DNA of 8,962 bases from positions 1 through 8,962 of the forward strand of contig JAUIBJ010000094.1 of assembly GCA_030428025.1 (NCBI GenBank). The letters are read 5' to 3'. Each line of letters begins with the position of its first letter. Position 1 is the stretch's first letter. Source of the stretch: Alphaproteobacteria bacterium (GTDB taxonomy: Bacteria > Pseudomonadota > Alphaproteobacteria > Rhodobacterales > Rhodobacteraceae). Shown piece after piece: positions 5,433 to 8,962 of the stretch. A program made the position numbers and the translations under genes. The notes under the pieces were generated by a model. That model worked only from the letters and a program-made list of their open reading frames with translations, did no database searches and was not told where the DNA came from.

Positions 5433-8400
5433 GTGCGAAAGTCAATCTCGCCGGTTTCGGCGTTCTCGGTCATCCTTGTGGTCCTGCTTTCCTGCGCGGC
5501 CGGTGCCTTGGCGCAGGACGACCCGTTGAAGCCCGGCGAAGGCGTCGTCACGCAGTTCTCGGGCACAGTCACCACATTTTCCCCCGACCAGACCCTTGCG
5601 CGGCGGATCGACCCGGAGGGCGCCGTGGTCAAGGCGGTGGGACTTTCCGACCCCGGTTTCCAACCCGCCGGCCAACATTGGGTGAACGAGCCGCAACGTG
5701 CGCTGGCGACCGCCGCCGACATCGGCCAGGTCTTCGGCATCGCGTATGACGATGCGGAACCGGCCAATATCTATGTCTCCGCCACCTCCCTCTTCGGTTT
5801 GCACCGCACTGCGGATGGAACCGGCTGGATGGAGGGCCTTTGGGGTCCTGAGGGCGGGCCCGGCACGATCTGGAAGCTTGACGCGGCGCGCGGCTATGAG
5901 GCTTCGGTCTTCGCCCGCGTCGGTTTGGAAGGGCGCACCAATTCCGGCGCGGGGGTGGGCAATATCGCCTATGACCCCGTGCACCGGCTTCTCCTGGCTT
6001 CCGACCTGGAAACCGGCCTGATCCATGCCTTCCGCATCGAGGACGGCACCGAACACAGCCGGTTCGATCATGGCCTGGAGGCGCGGCCGGGCTTCGTGGA
6101 CGCACAGACGGCGGAACTGCGCACGCGGCTTCCAGTGGCATTCGACGCCGAGGCGAGAGCCGACACGGACAGTTGTATCGCCGGGCCCTTCGCCACCACG
6201 CCGGGATGCTGGAATATCGCCGATTTTCGCCGCCGGGTATGGGGGCTGGCGATGTGGCGCGATCCGGCGGGCGGGGAAACCCGCCTGCTCTATGCGCTCT
6301 GGTCCGATACCGGTTTCGGTAACCCGGACTTCGACGCGGCCGATGCCGAGGAGCGGACGAATGCCGTCTGGTCCGTCGCCCTCGACGACACCGGCGCCTT
6401 CCGGCCCGAAACGGCGCGGCGGGAGTTTCTTGTCCCGCCCGCGGCCGGGGCGGAGAAGGACCGTTTCGCCATCTCCGATCTGGCCATTCCCAAGCGCGGC
6501 CCGCAGGACCGGCTTCTGCTCGGCCGTCATCGCGGGCTGATCACACGCGAACACGCAGAGCCTGGCACGGGTTGGCCGGATCAATTTGCCCCCGAATTCC
6601 GGCATGAGGAAATCCAGCTCTGGCTACTTGACGAGGCAGGGCTTTGGCGCCCCGCCGAGCCACTCGGCCCGCCATTGGGCGAGAACACCGCCGGCGGCGT
6701 CGATTTCGGCTTCGGCCTGGCCGATGGCACGGCCGATCCCGACACCTATGGCGGGTTTGCCTGGATCACCGCGAACCACCTCTGCCCGGCCGACGCGGCC
6801 TGTTTCGAGAAACTGCTGTCTGTGGGGCAGGCGCCGTCCGACGCCGAGAGCCCCGAGGGCGCGCAGGCCTTCGACGAAGCCTTCCCCGCCTTCGACATGC
6901 CCGATCTTGCCGTCACCTCCCTCGCCTTCGACCCGCCCCGCGCCCTGCCGGGCGACCCGGTGACCGTCTCTGCCGGCATGGCCAACCACGGAACAGGCGC
7001 ATCGGAGCCCGCCCGGGTGACGATCAGCGTCGATGGCATGGAAATCGGCGTGGAGGAAGTTGCCGCATTGGCGGCGGGCGAGCGCCGCACGCTGCGCATG
7101 GCCTGGATCGCCGAAGGGGCGGGGCCGCACCGCGTCACCGTTGCCATCACCCCCGCGCCGGGGCAGGTGGATGGCGATGCCAGCGACAATCGCCTTGCCC
7201 GCCGTCTCTGGGTTTCGGGCGAGGCAGAGGCCCAAACCGATCTGGAACTGTCACTGGTCCCTGAGCCGGACGGATACAGGCTGGGGCTCTACAATCCCGC
7301 CTTCGCGCCGCTGCCGCCGGTGCCGGCCACCCTGCGGCTTGACGGCGAGGCGGTGGGCGAGGTGACGCTGGGTCCGGTGGCGCCGGGGGAAACTGCCCAC
7401 GTGGCCATCGACACGGGCGAGTTCGCACCGGGCGAGCATATCCTGAGCCTTCAGGCCGATTGGCCCGACACCTTCCACGACCATGCCCTGCGCCATGTGA
7501 CCGGCTGGCATATCGGTGTGCCGGGCCTGTCCGGCGGCACGCTGCAGAAAGCGGCGACATGGCGGTCGATCGGGCCGCGCCTGCTTGTTCACGCGCAGCC
7601 GGACAACTCGCAGGGGCGGGTCGACCATCTGGCCGTGCATCCGGCCGATTCCAACCTGCTTTTCGCCAGCGCGGTGCGAGGTGGCCTGTGGAAAAGCACG
7701 AATGGCGGGCAAAGCTGGGAAAACCTCACCGACGCACTCGCGACGCAATTCTCCGTCGCCGCACCGCAATCGCCGCTTCAGGGCGGCGCCGTGGCCCTCG
7801 ACCCGGTCGATCCGAAGATCGTCTATTACGGCACCGGCTCGTCTCGCTATGGCGGCGGGGTGGGCATCTTCAAATCCGCCGATGGCGGGGCGACATGGCA
7901 CCGGATCGCGCCGGCCTCGGTGGCGGGCGGGGTGAGCGCGCTGCATGCCGCCCGCATGCCCGGCGGTGGCGCGCTCCTTTACGCCGCGACCAATCGCGGG
8001 CTGCTGCGGCTGAGCATGGCCGACCCGGCCGAAACCGCGCTTGGCGCCGGCGATTGGGTGCGGCTCTGGCCCGGTTCCGAGACCGATGCCTCCGGAAAGA
8101 CCGTGACACCGCCGGGGATCATCGAGGACATGGTGGTCGATCCCGATGACGTGGCGAGGGTCTATATCGCCGACATCGCCGCCACGCGAAAGACGCCGGA
8201 CGGCAAGACTGCGCGTGTGATGAAGGGGCTCTATCGCTGCGAGGATGCCGATACCGCCACGGGTACGGCAAACTGCACCGCGCTCACCGCCGGACTGCCG
8301 GCGATGGACACCAACAGTTCGATCCGCATCGACGCCTTCCGCGACGACCCGCGTACGCTCTATGCCGCCATCACCCGCGTCCGCGCCTTCGACGCCGCCG

Positions 8401-8962
8401 CGCCGCGTCTTGCCATCTATCGCAGCGACGACCGCGGCCAGAGCTGGACTCTGAAGGCCAAATTCGGCGACGATGAGCCGGACGGGAATTCGCTCTACAA
8501 CCCGTTCCTCCGCGTGCACCCCTCCGACGCCTCGGTGGTGTGGTTCGGCGGCGTCAAGCTCTTCAAGATGGATTTCGACGACGCCAAGCCAGCGGCGGTG
8601 GCGCTCTGGCCACCACATGACGATCAGCACGGGATGGTTTTCGACCCGAGCGACGACGCCGTCTTCTACGTGACCGGCGACGGGGGCGTGTGGCGTTGCA
8701 CCGTGCAGAAAGGGGCCGACAGTTGCACCCACCGCAACACCGACCTGCGGGCGATGGAGCTTTACGACCTCGATGCCGCCGAGAATGACCCGACGCTGAT
8801 GACCGCCGGCACGCAGGACAACGGCACCATCGTCTTTACCGGCAGCCCCGACTGGAACCAGATCCCCGATCCGCGCGGCGGCGACGGGGCCTATTCGCCG
8901 ATCAGCCCGGCCGACCCGGACGTGATGATCTCACAGCATCAGCACATGCATTCCGACAAGCT
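5433..8962 (+). CDS. Giant exported multidomain protein with CARDB domain and BNR/VPS10-like propeller, 3' end outside window
   Basis: At least 1176 residues with no stop before the window edge. Residues 1-27 form a Sec signal peptide, with likely cleavage at ALA before Q28. Residues of about 50-430 contain propeller-like blades (GQVFGIAYDDAEPANIYVSA; NIAYDPVHRLLLASD) and cysteine pairs C248/C259 and C451/C457. Residues of about 490-594 are a CARDB adhesion-type beta-sandwich beginning PDLAVTSLAFDP, and about 602-695 look like a second, degenerate sandwich. From about 700 a BNR/VPS10-type propeller follows, with Asp-box motifs S755-T-N757-G-G-Q-S-W762, S815-A-D817-G-G-A-T-W822 and S998-D-D1000-R-G-Q-S-W1005, and late signatures QDNGT (1128-1132) and GGDG (1149-1152). 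Two blades carry short cysteine loops instead (C936/C948, C1089/C1098). Such propellers occur in sialidases, xyloglucanases and sortilin-like binding proteins. I see no catalytic signature in the visible part, so extracellular or periplasmic binding is the safer reading. It may share the FNR-dependent transcript with the PAN-PDZ gene 101 bp upstream. Confidence 0.93.
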   Translation, partial: MRKSISPVSAFSVILVVLLSCAAGALAQDDPLKPGEGVVTQFSGTVTTFSPDQTLARRIDPEGAVVKAVGLSDPGFQPAGQHWVNEPQRALATAADIGQVFGIAYDDAEPANIYVSATSLFGLHRTADGTGWMEGLWGPEGGPGTIWKLDAARGYEASVFARVGLEGRTNSGAGVGNIAYDPVHRLLLASDLETGLIHAFRIEDGTEHSRFDHGLEARPGFVDAQTAELRTRLPVAFDAEARADTDSCIAGPFATTPGCWNIADFRRRVWGLAMWRDPAGGETRLLYALWSDTGFGNPDFDAADAEERTNAVWSVALDDTGAFRPETARREFLVPPAAGAEKDRFAISDLAIPKRGPQDRLLLGRHRGLITREHAEPGTGWPDQFAPEFRHEEIQLWLLDEAGLWRPAEPLGPPLGENTAGGVDFGFGLADGTADPDTYGGFAWITANHLCPADAACFEKLLSVGQAPSDAESPEGAQAFDEAFPAFDMPDLAVTSLAFDPPRALPGDPVTVSAGMANHGTGASEPARVTISVDGMEIGVEEVAALAAGERRTLRMAWIAEGAGPHRVTVAITPAPGQVDGDASDNRLARRLWVSGEAEAQTDLELSLVPEPDGYRLGLYNPAFAPLPPVPATLRLDGEAVGEVTLGPVAPGETAHVAIDTGEFAPGEHILSLQADWPDTFHDHALRHVTGWHIGVPGLSGGTLQKAATWRSIGPRLLVHAQPDNSQGRVDHLAVHPADSNLLFASAVRGGLWKSTNGGQSWENLTDALATQFSVAAPQSPLQGGAVALDPVDPKIVYYGTGSSRYGGGVGIFKSADGGATWHRIAPASVAGGVSALHAARMPGGGALLYAATNRGLLRLSMADPAETALGAGDWVRLWPGSETDASGKTVTPPGIIEDMVVDPDDVARVYIADIAATRKTPDGKTARVMKGLYRCEDADTATGTANCTALTAGLPAMDTNSSIRIDAFRDDPRTLYAAITRVRAFDAAAPRLAIYRSDDRGQSWTLKAKFGDDEPDGNSLYNPFLRVHPSDASVVWFGGVKLFKMDFDDAKPAAVALWPPHDDQHGMVFDPSDDAVFYVTGDGGVWRCTVQKGADSCTHRNTDLRAMELYDLDAAENDPTLMTAGTQDNGTIVFTGSPDWNQIPDPRGGDGAYSPISPADPDVMISQHQHMHSDK

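Noticed and set aside
5484..5516. Lipoprotein signal (C21) in the giant exported protein
   Set aside because: The residues before the cysteine are L-L-S; leucine at -2 fits the lipobox poorly, and ALA before Q28 gives a good signal peptidase I site.
5442..6605. 387-codon minus-strand frame opposite the giant exported-protein gene
   Set aside because: Antisense shadow. The plus frame has a signal peptide, an ideal Shine-Dalgarno and a coherent sequence throughout.
7251..8732. 493-codon minus-strand frame opposite the BNR propeller
   Set aside because: Antisense to clear Asp-box blades. Its product is of biased composition and resembles no family.

Overview
The window looks like a stretch of a high-GC alphaproteobacterial chromosome, most plausibly Rhodobacteraceae or a close relative. 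This rests on the strong G/C bias at third codon positions, a perfect FNR/FnrL-type box, and the style of the LysR regulator and exported proteins. No RNA genes, insertion sequences, CRISPR repeats or other mobile elements are visible.

Left part (1-3543, minus strand): a two-gene operon, dabB then dabA, separated by 15 bp. DabA (DUF2309/UPF0753) runs off the left edge. It keeps the four residues, C332, D334, H489 and C504, that correspond to the carbonic-anhydrase-like zinc site of this family. DabB is a NuoL/MrpA-like membrane subunit. Together they form a DAB-type inorganic carbon accumulation system, which uses the cation gradient to drive one-way hydration of CO2 to bicarbonate in the cytoplasm. 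A divergent LysR-family gene (3647-4528) shares a 103-bp control region with dabB. That region is AT-rich for this genome and holds a strong dyad over the predicted lysR promoter, so this LysR is the obvious candidate regulator of dabBA.

Right part (4529-8962, plus strand): a 113-bp intergenic region carries TTGAT-N4-ATCAA with a -10-like TAGCAT placed so that the box centre falls at -41.5, the textbook arrangement of a class II FNR-activated promoter. It is followed by a leader hairpin and a strong Shine-Dalgarno. The promoter would drive a 229-aa exported protein with a six-cysteine PAN/Apple-like domain joined to an HtrA-type PDZ domain. A very large exported protein follows 101 bp later (GTG start, at least 1176 residues, cut by the right edge). 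It has an N-terminal propeller-like region, a CARDB domain, a second beta-sandwich-like segment and a C-terminal BNR/VPS10-type propeller. Its function cannot be named from sequence. The two exported proteins look like binding or scaffold modules rather than enzymes.

The least explained and most interesting part is this FNR-controlled, PDZ-plus-propeller pair beside an inorganic carbon uptake operon. No link between the two halves is shown by the sequence beyond adjacency. Large antisense open frames over dabBA and over the propeller gene are composition artefacts.
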